A model generated the notes under the pieces. The model was not told the DNA's origin, searched no databases, and was given only the letters and a program-made list of their open reading frames with translations. A stretch of 64,000 nucleotides of DNA, from contig NZ_CP023865.1 of NCBI RefSeq assembly GCF_003711105.1, positions 3,435,001 to 3,499,000 on the forward strand. Reading direction: 5' to 3'. Positions 1 through 10,125 of the stretch are shown here, one piece after another. Every line of letters starts with the position of its first letter. The stretch's first letter is position 1. Origin of the DNA: Actinoplanes teichomyceticus ATCC 31121. GTDB taxonomy: Bacteria > Actinomycetota > Actinomycetes > Mycobacteriales > Micromonosporaceae. Both the position numbers and the translations under genes were made by a program.

Positions 1-1008
1 CAGCTGCAGGGTGGGGTTCCCCGGGATCTGCGGCGTGATCCGCATCTCGTGCACGTAGTCCCGGCTCGCGACGAAGTCGCCCAGTCGGGTGTGGACCGTG
101 CGGGCCAGCTCGTACCGGTCCGCGTCCGTGGCGACCTCCAGCGTCTGCAGGTGGGTGGTGACCGCGGGCACCGTACGCAGGGCGGGCACCGGTGGCGACA
201 CCCGGGACCGCAGGTCCACCGGGGACAGGCAGCCGAGGGTGCGGGGCTCGTCGCCGTCGAGGCGGCGGCGCGCCGCCGACAGCAGCGCGGCGCAGATCAA
301 CGCGTGCACGGACACGCCCCGCCGCCGCGCGGTGTGCCGCAGCCGGGTGGTGTGCTCGTCGTCCAGCGTCAGCCGGACGACCTCGATGTGGGGGTCGTCC
401 ACCTCGCCCGCGTCGTAGGCGACCAGGTGGACCGGGTGCTTGCGGGCGTGCTCGACGCGCTGCTGAAGGTAGGCGGCGGTGTCCGCGCGGCCGGTGTCGG
501 GCAGCAGCTCGCTGATCGGCTGCGGCCACCGCGGCGCCTGCTGCCGGCCGCCGGGCGCGCTGGCCGCGCCGGTCCGGCCCTCGACCAGGGCCCGGTAGCG
601 GTTCCACACCTCGTTCTGCACGGCGACGGCGCTGTGCCCGTCGATGATGGTGTGGTCCAGCGAGATGACCAGCATGTGCTCGTCGCCGGTGGGGGCGCTG
701 GTCAGCACCGCGCGGCTCACCGGCCCGCCGACCGGCAGCGCGGTGTTCAGCTCGCGGGCGTACGCCTCCCGCAGGTCCCCGGTCACGGTGCTCAGCCGCG
801 GCCGCTCGTCCTCGCCCAGCGGCGCCAGCGCGAAGCCGTCACCGGCCGCCACGATGCGCGTGCGCATCGACGGCTGGTCCCGGGTGACCTCGTCGAACGC
901 CGTGGCCAGCGCTCCGGTGTCGAGGTGGCCGCGCACGGTGCTGGAGAGCACCCCCCTGCTGCGCTGCCCGACGTACAGCGTCTCCACCGGACACAACGCG
1001 CGGTGCAT
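1..1008 (-). CDS. PapA-like condensation/acyltransferase protein (3' end outside window)
   Basis: An open minus-strand frame begins at ATG 1008-1006 and runs off the window edge after 336 codons without a stop. The HxxxD motif of the condensation superfamily is present as DHTIIDG (His119, Asp123). A second block, SPVDLR near residue 285, fits the PapA/WES-type acyltransferases and free-standing C domains. A purine-rich GGGAAAGGG about 8 nt upstream fits an RBS. The gene diverges from the large NRPS-PKS across 437 bp that contain a palindrome, so it probably belongs to the same cluster. By family analogy it would acylate or condense a carrier-bound or released product (inference). It could equally be a free C domain. 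The DFGWG region lies outside the window, so catalytic completeness is unknown. Confidence 0.8.
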   Translation of the reverse strand, partial: MHRALCPVETLYVGQRSRGVLSSTVRGHLDTGALATAFDEVTRDQPSMRTRIVAAGDGFALAPLGEDERPRLSTVTGDLREAYARELNTALPVGGPVSRAVLTSAPTGDEHMLVISLDHTIIDGHSAVAVQNEVWNRYRALVEGRTGAASAPGGRQQAPRWPQPISELLPDTGRADTAAYLQQRVEHARKHPVHLVAYDAGEVDDPHIEVVRLTLDDEHTTRLRHTARRRGVSVHALICAALLSAARRRLDGDEPRTLGCLSPVDLRSRVSPPVPALRTVPAVTTHLQTLEVATDADRYELARTVHTRLGDFVASRDYVHEMRITPQIPGNPTLQL

Positions 1009-1445
1009 GTCGTCAACCCTTTCCCGTACGCGATCTCCGAGAGCCCGCGACACCGGCGGACCGGCGCCGTCGGGGCTCGGCTCAAGGTCGGCTCGACGAT
1101 GCATCGCCGGGGCGCGAGCGGTCCACAGGAACGAGGGAAATCGCCGGAGAAACCGGGAATCCCCTAGAACTGCCGGCCGGTGACCGGCGCGGAGGCGCAC
1201 ATGGACCGCCGCTATCCCGCCCCCGCGCGATTCCAGTGAGATCACTGAAAATGGCGTCGTGGCGCCCGGCCGCCTTGACCGGACTCCCCGCGACACCGCA
1301 CCGTGATGATCGATCCGGTGACCCGGCGGCGCGTGGGGCGGCGGCCACATCCTCGGCATCCGACCCCTCCCTCAGCCGCCCGCCCGAGGTCCGTGAACCC
1401 CTGTCCGGCCGGGACCTTACGGCTTGCTACGTGAGGGTGTGTGCA
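1009..1445. promoter_or_regulatory. Divergent intergenic region with an operator-like palindrome
   Basis: These 437 bp separate the PapA-like gene from the NRPS-PKS gene, and no gene is convincing inside them. A near-perfect palindrome, TTCCAGTGAGATCACTGAAA, lies at 1231-1250 (arms CAGTGA/TCACTG around GA, with flanking T/A pairs). It is well placed to be an operator for one or both divergent transcripts. A GAGGG about 8 nt before ATG 1446 is the likely RBS for the synthase. The regulator is not evident in the window. Confidence 0.45.
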
Positions 1446-4400
1446 ATGTCTGTTGACAAGGACGAACGTCAGCCGCTGTCCGGAGCCCAGGCGGGCCTCT
1501 GGTACGCCCATCGGCTGGCTCCCGACAGCGCGGTCTACAACACCGCCGAGGCGGTGGAGATCCACGGGGCGCTCGACGTCCGGCTGTTCGAGGCCGCGCT
1601 GCGCCGCGTGGTCACCGAGGCCGGCACTTTCGCCCTGCGCTTCGTCGACACCGACGACGGCCCGCGCTGCCACCCGGCGCCGGACGCCGACGACTGGCCG
1701 CTGCACCGGATCGACCTCAGCGACGCCGCCGACCCGCACGGCGCCGCCTGGGAACACGTCCGCGCCGACCTGGCGACCCCGGTCGAGCTGGACAAGGGCC
1801 CGCTGTTCGCGCACACGCTGATCACCCTCGCGCCGGACCGGTACCTCTGGCTGCTGCGGGCCCACCACATCCTGCTCGACGGCTACAGCTACAAGCTCCT
1901 CGGCCGTCGTCTCGCCGCCGTCTACAACGCGCTGGTCGAGGGGCGCGAACCGGAACCGGCACGGTTCGCGCCGGTAGGCAGGCTGCAGGCCGAGGAGGCG
2001 GACTACCTCGCGTCCGAGCGCTGCGACCGGGACCGCAAGTACTGGCAGGGACGCCTGGCCGAGCTGCCCGAACCGGCCCGGCTGACGCACCGTACGGCGC
2101 CACCGCAGGCGCCGTTCCTGCGCCGCACCGCCGAGCTGCGCGGCCCGGACGCCGAGGCCCTGACGGCCGCGGCGGCCCGGTGCGGCGTCACCCGTACGGA
2201 CCTGTTGACCGCCGCCGTCGCCGCGTACCTGCACCGGATGACCGGCACCGGCGACCTCGTGCTCGGCATGGCCTCGATGAGCCGGCTGGGCAGCGCGGCC
2301 CTGCGTACCCCGGGAACCGCCTCGGACGTCCTGCCGCTGCGCGTCACCGTCGCCCCCGACGCGCGCGTGGGCGACTTCGTCCGGGCGGTGGCCGAGGAGC
2401 TGGCCGCGCAGCGCCGCCACCAGCTGTACCGCGCCGAGTTCATCCGGCGTGACCTGAACCTGCTGGGCACCGGCCGCCGGCTGTACGGGCCGGTGCTCAA
2501 CATCGTGCCGTTCACCGAGGCGCTGGAGTTCGGCGGCCACCCGGCGCAGTGGCACCACCTCTGCGGCGGCGCCGTGGACGACCTGCAGATCAACGTGCGT
2601 CCCGGCGCCGGCGAGGACGGGCTCTGGCTGGCCTTCGACGCCAACCCCGCCCTGTACGACTCCGACGAGCTGACCCTGCACCGCGACCGGTTCCTGACCG
2701 TGCTGCGCCGGCTGGCGGGCGCCGACCCCGCGAGCGCGCTCGGCGACCTGGACCTGCTGCTGCCCGGCGAACACCCAGGCGAGCTGCCCAGCCGGGAGTT
2801 TCCGGTCACCGCCACGCTCACCGAGCTGTTCGAGCGGCAGGTGCAGGCCGGCCCCGAGCGGATCGCGGTCAGCCACGAGCACGACCGGCTCACCTACGGC
2901 GAGCTCGACGCCGAGGCGAACCGGCTGGCCCGGCTGCTGGCCGAGCGCGGCGCGGGCCCGGGAACGGTGGTGGCGCTGGCGCTGCCCCGCGGGCTGCGGC
3001 TGCTGCCGGCCCTGCTGGCGGTGCTGAAAACCGGGGCCGCGTACCTGCCGCTGGACCCCGGCCACCCCGCCGAGCGCCTGCGCCTGGTCATGGCGGACGC
3101 GGCACCGGTCCTGCTGGTCACCGAGACCGGCCTCGCCGGCGCCCTGGCCGGCGACGTGCCGGCCGTGGTCCTCGACGATCCCGCCGTCGCGGCCGACCTC
3201 GCCACCCGCCCCGAAGGCGACCTGAGCCCGGCCGAGCGTGCCGGGGCCACCGGCCCGGCCGACATCGCGTACATCATCCACACCTCCGGCTCCACCGGAC
3301 GGCCCAAGGGCGTTCCGGTCACGCACGCCAACGTGGTGCGGCTGTTCGCCGCGGCGGCCGAGCACTTCACGTTCGGCGCGGACGACGTCTGGACGCTGTT
3401 CCACTCGTACGCCTTCGACTTCTCGGTGTGGGAGATCTGGGGCGCCCTGCTGCACGGCGGCCGGCTCGTCGTCGTCCCGTACCCGGTCAGCCGCTCCCCG
3501 CGCGACTTCCTGGCGCTGCTGCACCGCGAGGGCGTCACCGTCCTCAACCAGACGCCGTCCGCCTTCGAGCAGTTGATGGACGCGGACGTCGACCGGCCCG
3601 GGGGCGGCTCGCCGGGCGCGCTGCGCTACGTCGTCTTCGGCGGCGAGGCGCTGCGCCCGCAGCGGCTGCGCCCGTGGGTCGACCGGTACGGGCTGGACCG
3701 TCCGGTCCTGGTGAACATGTACGGCATCACCGAGACCACCGTGCACGTCACCCATCACCGCATCGGCCCGGCCGACCTCGACGACGCCCGCCGCGGCAGC
3801 GTCATCGGCACGCCGCTGGCCGACCTGCGCGTGTACCTGCTGGACGCCCGGCGCCGGCCGGTCCCGCCCGGGGCGGTGGGGGAGATGTACGTCGCCGGCG
3901 CCGGTGTGGCGGCCGGCTACCTGCACCGTCCCGAGCTGACCGCCGAACGGTTCCTCGACGACCCGTACGGCACGCCGGGCGCCCGGATGTACCGCTCCGG
4001 CGACCTGGCCCGCCGTCGCGCCGACGGCGAGCTGGACTACCTCGGCCGGGCCGACCAGCAGGTGCAGCTGCGCGGCTTCCGCGTCGAGCCGGGCGAGATC
4101 GAGGCGGTCCTGGTCACGCACCCGCGGGTCAGCCGCGCCGCCGTGGTCGTCCGCCGCGCGGACAACGGCTCCCAGCAGCTCGTGGCGTACACCGTGACCG
4201 CCGGCGGCCCGCCGCCGAGCTCCGCCGAGCTGCGCCGGCACGCCGCCACCCGGCTGCCCGAGCACATGGTCCCGGCGGCCTGCGTGAGCGTCGACGCGCT
4301 GCCGCTGACCGCCAACGGCAAGCTCGACGTCGCCGCCCTGCCCGCGCCCGACTTCACCGCGGTGGCGGCGGGCACGCGGCCGGCGAGCCCGCAGGAGGCG

Positions 4401-7400
4401 CTGGTCTGCCGCCTGTTCGAGGACGTGCTGCGGCTGCCGCGGGACACGGTCGGCGCGGACGCCGGCTTCTTCGACCTGGGCGGCGACTCGCTGCTGGCCA
4501 CCCGCCTGCTGGGCCGGCTGCGGCAGGAGACCGGCGCCGAGGTGCCCATCACGGCGCTGTTCGACGCGCCGACGCCGGCCGCGATCGCCCGGCGGGTCGC
4601 CGAGCGCATCGGCGCGGACCCCGACCGGCCGCGGCTGCGCCCGGTGACCCGGCCGGAGCGGGTGCCGCTGTCGTACGCCCAGGAGCGCATGTGGTTCCTG
4701 AACCGGCTGGACGGCGCCGCGGAGACGTACAACATCCCGCTGATCGTGCCGCTCGGCGCCGCCGTCGACGCCGGCGCGCTCGACGCCGCGCTGGGCGATC
4801 TCGCCGACCGGCACGAGAGTCTGCGGACGGTGGTCACCGCCGGTGACGGCGCCCCGTACCAGCGGATCCTGCCGCCCGGGCAGCTGCGCCCGCGGCTGCG
4901 CCGGGTGGACTGCCCGGCCGACGAGATCGACGCGCACGTCACCGTGGCCGCCCGGCACCGTTTCGACCTGAGCGCCGAGAGCCCCCTGCAGGCGTGGCTG
5001 GTCGGCGCCGGCGAGCGGCGCACCCTGGTGCTGGTGCTGCACCACAGCGCCGCCGACGGCTGGTCGCTGCGGCCGCTGGCGGACGACCTGAGCACCGCGT
5101 ACGCGGCGCGCCGCGCCGGCCGTGCCGCGCAGTGGCGGCCGCTGCCCGTGCAGTACGCGGACTACGCGATCTGGCAGCGGGAGCTGCTGCGCCCCGACCC
5201 GGACGGCGCCGGCCGGACGGAGCGCCTGACCCGGTACTGGCGCACGGAGCTCGCCGGTCTGCCCGAGGAGTGCACCCTGCCCGGCGACCGGCCCGGCCGG
5301 GCCGAGCCGCGCGCCGGCGCCCAGGTCACCCGGCACATCGGCGCCGGCCTGCACGGCAGGTTGCTCGGCCTGGCCGACCGCGAGGGGGTCAGCCTGTTCA
5401 TGGTGCTGCACGCCGCGGTGAGCGCCCTGCTCACCCGCGGCGGCGCCGGCGAGGACGTGGTGCTCGGTGTGCCCGTCGCCGGCCGCGCGGAGCCCGGGCT
5501 GGACGACCTGATCGGGTTGATCACCAACACCCTCGTGCTGCGCGCCGACACGTCCGGCAATCCGGCGTTCCGTGACCTGCTGGCCCGGGTGCGGCCCCGC
5601 GACCTTGCCGCCCTGGACCACCAGGACCTGCCGTTCGACCGGCTGGTGACCGAGCTGAACCCGCCCCGGCAACCCGGACGCCACCCGCTGTTCCAGGTCA
5701 TGCTGGCGCTGCAGAACAACGACCCCGCCGTGCTACGCCTGGGCTCCGACGAGGTGCCGCTGCGGCCCACCGCCACCGGCACCGCCAAGTTCGACCTCTT
5801 CGTCGACGTTCTCGAACGGCATGCCCCCGACGGCACCCCCGACGGCCTCGACCTGCACGTCGAGTACGCCACCGAGCGGTACCAGGCGGACACGGCCGAG
5901 GCGGTCGCCGATGCCCTGCACCGGCTGCTGGACGTCGTCGCCGCGAACCCCGCGACGCCGCTGGGCGAGCTGCCCGCGCCGAGCCGCCCCGCCGCCGCGG
6001 CCGCGGTCGCCGACACCGCCGGCCTGGCCGACGCGGCGCTGTCCGTACCCGGCATCCGCGACGCCGTGGCCGTGCCCGCGGCCGGGGACCGCCCGGCGCG
6101 GCTGTTCGTCGCCCCGGCGCGCGCCGAGGCCGCGGAGGGCGTCGAGCGGCTGCTGGAACGCACCGGCGCCGGCGACGTCCCGGTCACCGCCGTGAACACC
6201 CTGCCCCGCGACGCCGACGGCGCGCTCGACCTGGCGGCGCTGAGCGCCCTGCCGGCGGTCGACCGGGCGGCGGCGCAGACCTGGCAGCGGCAGCTCGCGC
6301 GCCTCGACGGCGTCGCCGCGGCCGAGGTCGTGGTGGAGGACACGCCCGAGGAGCTGGGCCGCCGCCATGCCGGATCGCACCGGCGCCGCGCCGGCGAGGA
6401 GCCCGCCGGGCAGGCCGCTCCGGCGGCCGAGCGCAGGCCGGCGCTGAGCGAGGGCCCGGCGCTGACCGAGCCGTCCGTCTCCAGCTGGGCCGAGGCCCTG
6501 GTACGCGCCGCCGAGCGGGCGCAGGGCGACATCGTGCACGTGCACGCCGACGGCAGCGAGAACCGGCGTGACTACGCGTCGCTGCTCGCCGAGGCCTCCC
6601 GGGTCCTCGCCGGGCTGCGGCGGGCCGGGCTGCGCGCGGGCGACCGGGTGATCCTGCAGTGCGACGCCAGCGAGGACTTCCTCGCCGTCCTGTGGGGCTG
6701 CATCCTCGGTGGCTTCGTCGCCGTCCCGCTGACCGTGCCGGCCTCGTACGCCACCGCGTCGGCGGCGCTGACCAAGCTGGAGGGCATCTGGCGGATGCTG
6801 GGCTGTCCGTGGATCGTGTGCTCGCCCGCCCTGGAACCGGGCCTGCGCGCTCTGGCGGAGCGGCAGAGCTGGCCCGGCCTGCGGCTGGCCACGGCGGACG
6901 CGCTGCGCGAGCCGCAGGAGGACCGCGACTGGTACGCCGCCGCGCCGGACGACCTCATCCTCATGCTGATGACCTCCGGCAGCACCGGCCTGCCCAAGGC
7001 GGTCCGCCTGACCCACCGCAACGTGCTCACCCGGTCCGCGGCCACCGAGGCCGTCAACGCGCTGGGCGTGCACGACGTCTCGCTCAACTGGATCCCGCTC
7101 GACCACGTCACCGGCGTGGTGATGTTCCACCTGCGTGACGTGTACCTCGGCTGCCGGCAGGTCCACGCCCCCACCGGCTGGGTGCTGCAGGACCCGCTGC
7201 GCTGGATGGACCTCGCCCACCGGCACCGGGTCACCGTGACCTGGGCGCCCAACTTCGCGTTCGGCCTGCTGGCCGAGCAGGCGCCGCGCTTCCGCGACCG
7301 CGACTGGGACCTGAGCCCGATGCGGTTGGTGATGAACGCCGGCGAGGTGGTCGTGGCCGCGGCCGCCCGCGCCTTCCTGCACGCGCTGCGGCCGTTCGGG

Positions 7401-10121
7401 CTGCCGCAGGACGTGATGCACCCGGGCTGGGGCATGTCCGAGACCTGCTCGGTGGTCACCGACGCGGTGCTGCCGTCGGAGCCGCCGGGCACCGACGAGA
7501 CCTTCGTGAGCTGCGGCCTGCCGTACCCCGGGTTCGGCATGCGGATCGTCGACGAGAACGCCGGGCTGCTCGCCGAGGGCGACGTCGGCCGGCTGCAGGT
7601 CCGGGGCACGTCCGTGACCGGCGGCTACCACGACAACCCGGCCGCGAACGCGGAGGCGTTCAGCGACGACGGCTGGTTCGACACCGGCGACCTGGCGTTC
7701 CTGCGCGACGGTGAGTTGTACATCGCGGGCCGGGTCAAGGACGTCATCATCGTCAACGGCGTCAACCACTACAGCCATGAGATCGAGGCGTGCGTCGAGC
7801 AGCTCGACGGCGTCGTGCGCAGCTACACCGCGGCCGTCGCGGTGCGCTCGGACCCGTCCTCGACCACCGACGAGCTGGCGCTGTTCTTCCACCTCGCCCC
7901 GGGCGCCGACCCGGCCACCACGCTGCGCGAGATCGGCGGCAAGGTCACCCGCGAGATCGGCGTGAGTCCCACCTTCCTCGTGCCGGTCGAACCCGGCCAG
8001 GTGCCCAAGACCGAGATCGGCAAGATCCAACGGAGCAAGCTGCGCAAGGGCTTCGAGGCCGGCGCGTTCGACGACGCCATCCGCGAGGCTCAGCTGCTGC
8101 TCGGGTCGGCCGCCACGGTGCCCGACTGGTTCCTGCGCCCGGTGTGGCAGCGGGCCGGCCGGCACCGTCCGCCCGCCGCGACGGCAGGCCGGCACACGGT
8201 GGTGCTCGCCGGTGCCGACCCGCGCACCCGGGAGCTCGCCGGGCGTCTGGCCCACGCCGTGCGCGCCGGCGGCGGACTGTGCACCGTGGTCACCGACGCT
8301 GCGGCGTACGCCCGGATCGACGCGGCCCGCTACCGGATCCGGCCCGGCGCGGAGGCGGACCACGCGGCGCTGCTGACCGGCCTGGCCGCCGACGAGCGGG
8401 CCGTGGACACCGTGGTGCACCTCGGCGCGCTGCACGCCGGCCCGGCCGACGCGTCGCCCGACGAGGCCGGCGCCGCGTCCCTGCTGGCCCTGGCGCGCGC
8501 CCTCGCCGCCCGGCCCGGCGGCCCCGGCCCGGTCACCCTGCTGTACGTGACCGCCGGCGCCCAGGCGGTCACCGAGCGGGATCGTCCGGTCCCGGCGCAC
8601 GCCATGGCCGGCGCCGTGCTCAAGTCGCTGCCGGAGGAGCTGGGCACGCTGCGCGGCGTGCACCTCGACCTGGACCCGTACGGCGACGCCGACCCGGTGC
8701 CGCTGATCCTGGCCGAGGCGGCACGCACCCCGGTCGACGTCGAGGTCGCCCACCGCGGCGGGCAGCGCTACGTCCGCCGGCTGGCCGCGCTCACCGACGA
8801 CGACACGGGCGCGGAGCCCGCCGCGACCGAGGGCTTCCACGTGATCAGCGGGGGACTCGGTGGCGTCGGCGTCGAGCTCGCCGCCCACCTGCTCCGGGCG
8901 CCGGGCGCCAGGGTCCTGCTGCTCGGGCGCACGCCGCTGCCCGCCGAGGACACCTGGGCCGACCTGCTGGCGCGGGGCGGTCCCGCGGCGTCCCGCGTCG
9001 AGGCGTACCAGCGGCTGCGCGCGCTCGGCGACGTACGGTACGCCTGCGCCGACGTCACCGACGAGGGCCGTACCCGGCAGGCGGTCGACGCGGCCGCCGC
9101 GGCGTGGGGCGTGCCCCTGGCGTCGGTGCTGCACCTGGCCGGCGCGTTCGTCGAGCGCGGCATCGGCGACCTGGACGAGGCCGCCTGGCGCGCGGCCCTG
9201 GACGCCAAGGTGCGCGGCGGCTGGACCCTGCATCGCATCGCCGCGGACCACCCGGTCGCCTCGTTCGTCACGTTCTCATCGCTCAACGGCTACTTCGGCG
9301 GCGCCATGAACACCGCCTACGCCGCGGCCAACGCCTACCTCGACGCGCTCGCCCTGCACCGGCGGGCACTCGGGCTGCCCGCGCAGAGCCTCGCCTGGAG
9401 CATGTGGCGCGAGTGCGGCATGAGCAGCGGCTACCGGCTGGCCGCGCTCACCGAGGCCCGCGGCTACCGGCTGCTGGACGTCACCGCCGCGCTGCGTTCG
9501 TTCGACCTCGCGCGGTCCCTCGGCCATCCACACCTGCTGATCGGCGCCGATCGCACCGCGCCGTGGGTACGCAGCCACGTGCTCGCCCCGGCCCGGCAGC
9601 TGCGGCGGCTGGCCGGCCGGGTCACCCTGCGCGACGGCGCCGACCTGGGCGAGCTGTACCGGGCCGCGGCCCGCGCGGCCGGCGGCGACGACTGGGTTCT
9701 GCGCGCGGCCGGCAGCGCGCAGACGCCCGCGGCGGCCTCCGGCGAGCAGCGGCGGCTGCACGACCTGGAGACCCGGATCGCCGGGCTCTGGTGCGAGGTC
9801 CTGGGCCGCGACCGGGTCGGCCGCGACGAGAACTTCTTCGACCTGGGCGGCAACTCGCTGATCCTGGTGGCGGCCCAGAACGCGGTCAACCGCGCCTTCG
9901 GCTGCCAGCTGTCGGTCGTCGACCTGTTCGCGCACCCCACCGTCCGCGACCTCGCCCGGCACGTGGCGAGCCGGACCGCGCCGTCACCGGCCGAGGCGCG
10001 GCCGGACCGGGCGGCCGAGCCGCCCGCGAGCGCGGCGAGCGGGCTGGACCGCGCCAAGGAACTGGCTCAGCGGCAGCGCGCGGCCCGGGCCCGCCGCACC
10101 GCACGGCACGGAAAGGGCTGA
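1446..10121 (+). CDS. Hybrid NRPS-PKS synthase, C-A(Thr)-T-C-AMP ligase-KR-T
   Basis: I place the start at ATG 1446 (MSVDKDE) because the upstream in-frame extension has no RBS and reads as non-coding; this gives 2,891 aa. Domains: C1 about 8-440 with HHILLDG; A about 459-969 with specificity residues D-F-W-N-V-G-M-V-H-K, essentially the published L-threonine code; T1 with Ser1015 in GGDSL; C2 about 1070-1500 with HHSAADG; a linker of about 180 aa resembling a decayed A-domain C-terminus; an AMP ligase about 1680-2210 with TSGSTGLPK, WGMSE and VPKTEIGKIQ; a KR about 2230-2750 with GGLGGVG and the S/Y/N triad in FSS...AYAAANAY; T2 with Ser2804 in GGNSL. C1 would acylate threonine, C2 would join it to the acid loaded by the AMP ligase, and the KR implies a keto group on that acid (inference). 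The next gene starts 4 nt later. Confidence 0.9.
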   Translation: MSVDKDERQPLSGAQAGLWYAHRLAPDSAVYNTAEAVEIHGALDVRLFEAALRRVVTEAGTFALRFVDTDDGPRCHPAPDADDWPLHRIDLSDAADPHGAAWEHVRADLATPVELDKGPLFAHTLITLAPDRYLWLLRAHHILLDGYSYKLLGRRLAAVYNALVEGREPEPARFAPVGRLQAEEADYLASERCDRDRKYWQGRLAELPEPARLTHRTAPPQAPFLRRTAELRGPDAEALTAAAARCGVTRTDLLTAAVAAYLHRMTGTGDLVLGMASMSRLGSAALRTPGTASDVLPLRVTVAPDARVGDFVRAVAEELAAQRRHQLYRAEFIRRDLNLLGTGRRLYGPVLNIVPFTEALEFGGHPAQWHHLCGGAVDDLQINVRPGAGEDGLWLAFDANPALYDSDELTLHRDRFLTVLRRLAGADPASALGDLDLLLPGEHPGELPSREFPVTATLTELFERQVQAGPERIAVSHEHDRLTYGELDAEANRLARLLAERGAGPGTVVALALPRGLRLLPALLAVLKTGAAYLPLDPGHPAERLRLVMADAAPVLLVTETGLAGALAGDVPAVVLDDPAVAADLATRPEGDLSPAERAGATGPADIAYIIHTSGSTGRPKGVPVTHANVVRLFAAAAEHFTFGADDVWTLFHSYAFDFSVWEIWGALLHGGRLVVVPYPVSRSPRDFLALLHREGVTVLNQTPSAFEQLMDADVDRPGGGSPGALRYVVFGGEALRPQRLRPWVDRYGLDRPVLVNMYGITETTVHVTHHRIGPADLDDARRGSVIGTPLADLRVYLLDARRRPVPPGAVGEMYVAGAGVAAGYLHRPELTAERFLDDPYGTPGARMYRSGDLARRRADGELDYLGRADQQVQLRGFRVEPGEIEAVLVTHPRVSRAAVVVRRADNGSQQLVAYTVTAGGPPPSSAELRRHAATRLPEHMVPAACVSVDALPLTANGKLDVAALPAPDFTAVAAGTRPASPQEALVCRLFEDVLRLPRDTVGADAGFFDLGGDSLLATRLLGRLRQETGAEVPITALFDAPTPAAIARRVAERIGADPDRPRLRPVTRPERVPLSYAQERMWFLNRLDGAAETYNIPLIVPLGAAVDAGALDAALGDLADRHESLRTVVTAGDGAPYQRILPPGQLRPRLRRVDCPADEIDAHVTVAARHRFDLSAESPLQAWLVGAGERRTLVLVLHHSAADGWSLRPLADDLSTAYAARRAGRAAQWRPLPVQYADYAIWQRELLRPDPDGAGRTERLTRYWRTELAGLPEECTLPGDRPGRAEPRAGAQVTRHIGAGLHGRLLGLADREGVSLFMVLHAAVSALLTRGGAGEDVVLGVPVAGRAEPGLDDLIGLITNTLVLRADTSGNPAFRDLLARVRPRDLAALDHQDLPFDRLVTELNPPRQPGRHPLFQVMLALQNNDPAVLRLGSDEVPLRPTATGTAKFDLFVDVLERHAPDGTPDGLDLHVEYATERYQADTAEAVADALHRLLDVVAANPATPLGELPAPSRPAAAAAVADTAGLADAALSVPGIRDAVAVPAAGDRPARLFVAPARAEAAEGVERLLERTGAGDVPVTAVNTLPRDADGALDLAALSALPAVDRAAAQTWQRQLARLDGVAAAEVVVEDTPEELGRRHAGSHRRRAGEEPAGQAAPAAERRPALSEGPALTEPSVSSWAEALVRAAERAQGDIVHVHADGSENRRDYASLLAEASRVLAGLRRAGLRAGDRVILQCDASEDFLAVLWGCILGGFVAVPLTVPASYATASAALTKLEGIWRMLGCPWIVCSPALEPGLRALAERQSWPGLRLATADALREPQEDRDWYAAAPDDLILMLMTSGSTGLPKAVRLTHRNVLTRSAATEAVNALGVHDVSLNWIPLDHVTGVVMFHLRDVYLGCRQVHAPTGWVLQDPLRWMDLAHRHRVTVTWAPNFAFGLLAEQAPRFRDRDWDLSPMRLVMNAGEVVVAAAARAFLHALRPFGLPQDVMHPGWGMSETCSVVTDAVLPSEPPGTDETFVSCGLPYPGFGMRIVDENAGLLAEGDVGRLQVRGTSVTGGYHDNPAANAEAFSDDGWFDTGDLAFLRDGELYIAGRVKDVIIVNGVNHYSHEIEACVEQLDGVVRSYTAAVAVRSDPSSTTDELALFFHLAPGADPATTLREIGGKVTREIGVSPTFLVPVEPGQVPKTEIGKIQRSKLRKGFEAGAFDDAIREAQLLLGSAATVPDWFLRPVWQRAGRHRPPAATAGRHTVVLAGADPRTRELAGRLAHAVRAGGGLCTVVTDAAAYARIDAARYRIRPGAEADHAALLTGLAADERAVDTVVHLGALHAGPADASPDEAGAASLLALARALAARPGGPGPVTLLYVTAGAQAVTERDRPVPAHAMAGAVLKSLPEELGTLRGVHLDLDPYGDADPVPLILAEAARTPVDVEVAHRGGQRYVRRLAALTDDDTGAEPAATEGFHVISGGLGGVGVELAAHLLRAPGARVLLLGRTPLPAEDTWADLLARGGPAASRVEAYQRLRALGDVRYACADVTDEGRTRQAVDAAAAAWGVPLASVLHLAGAFVERGIGDLDEAAWRAALDAKVRGGWTLHRIAADHPVASFVTFSSLNGYFGGAMNTAYAAANAYLDALALHRRALGLPAQSLAWSMWRECGMSSGYRLAALTEARGYRLLDVTAALRSFDLARSLGHPHLLIGADRTAPWVRSHVLAPARQLRRLAGRVTLRDGADLGELYRAAARAAGGDDWVLRAAGSAQTPAAASGEQRRLHDLETRIAGLWCEVLGRDRVGRDENFFDLGGNSLILVAAQNAVNRAFGCQLSVVDLFAHPTVRDLARHVASRTAPSPAEARPDRAAEPPASAASGLDRAKELAQRQRAARARRTARHGKG

Positions 10122-10125
10122 GACC

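Noticed and set aside
49..1167. A 372-codon plus-strand frame at the left edge.
   Set aside because: The minus strand of the same DNA encodes a condensation-family protein with a good HxxxD motif; the plus frame has no recognisable domain.
1242..5684. A 1,480-codon open frame on the minus strand opposite the NRPS gene, and similar long frames opposite other genes (5733-9251, 10603-13944).
   Set aside because: They are antisense shadows produced by strong GC codon bias; they are Gln/Arg/Gly-rich with no domain signature, while the plus strand has complete catalytic motifs.
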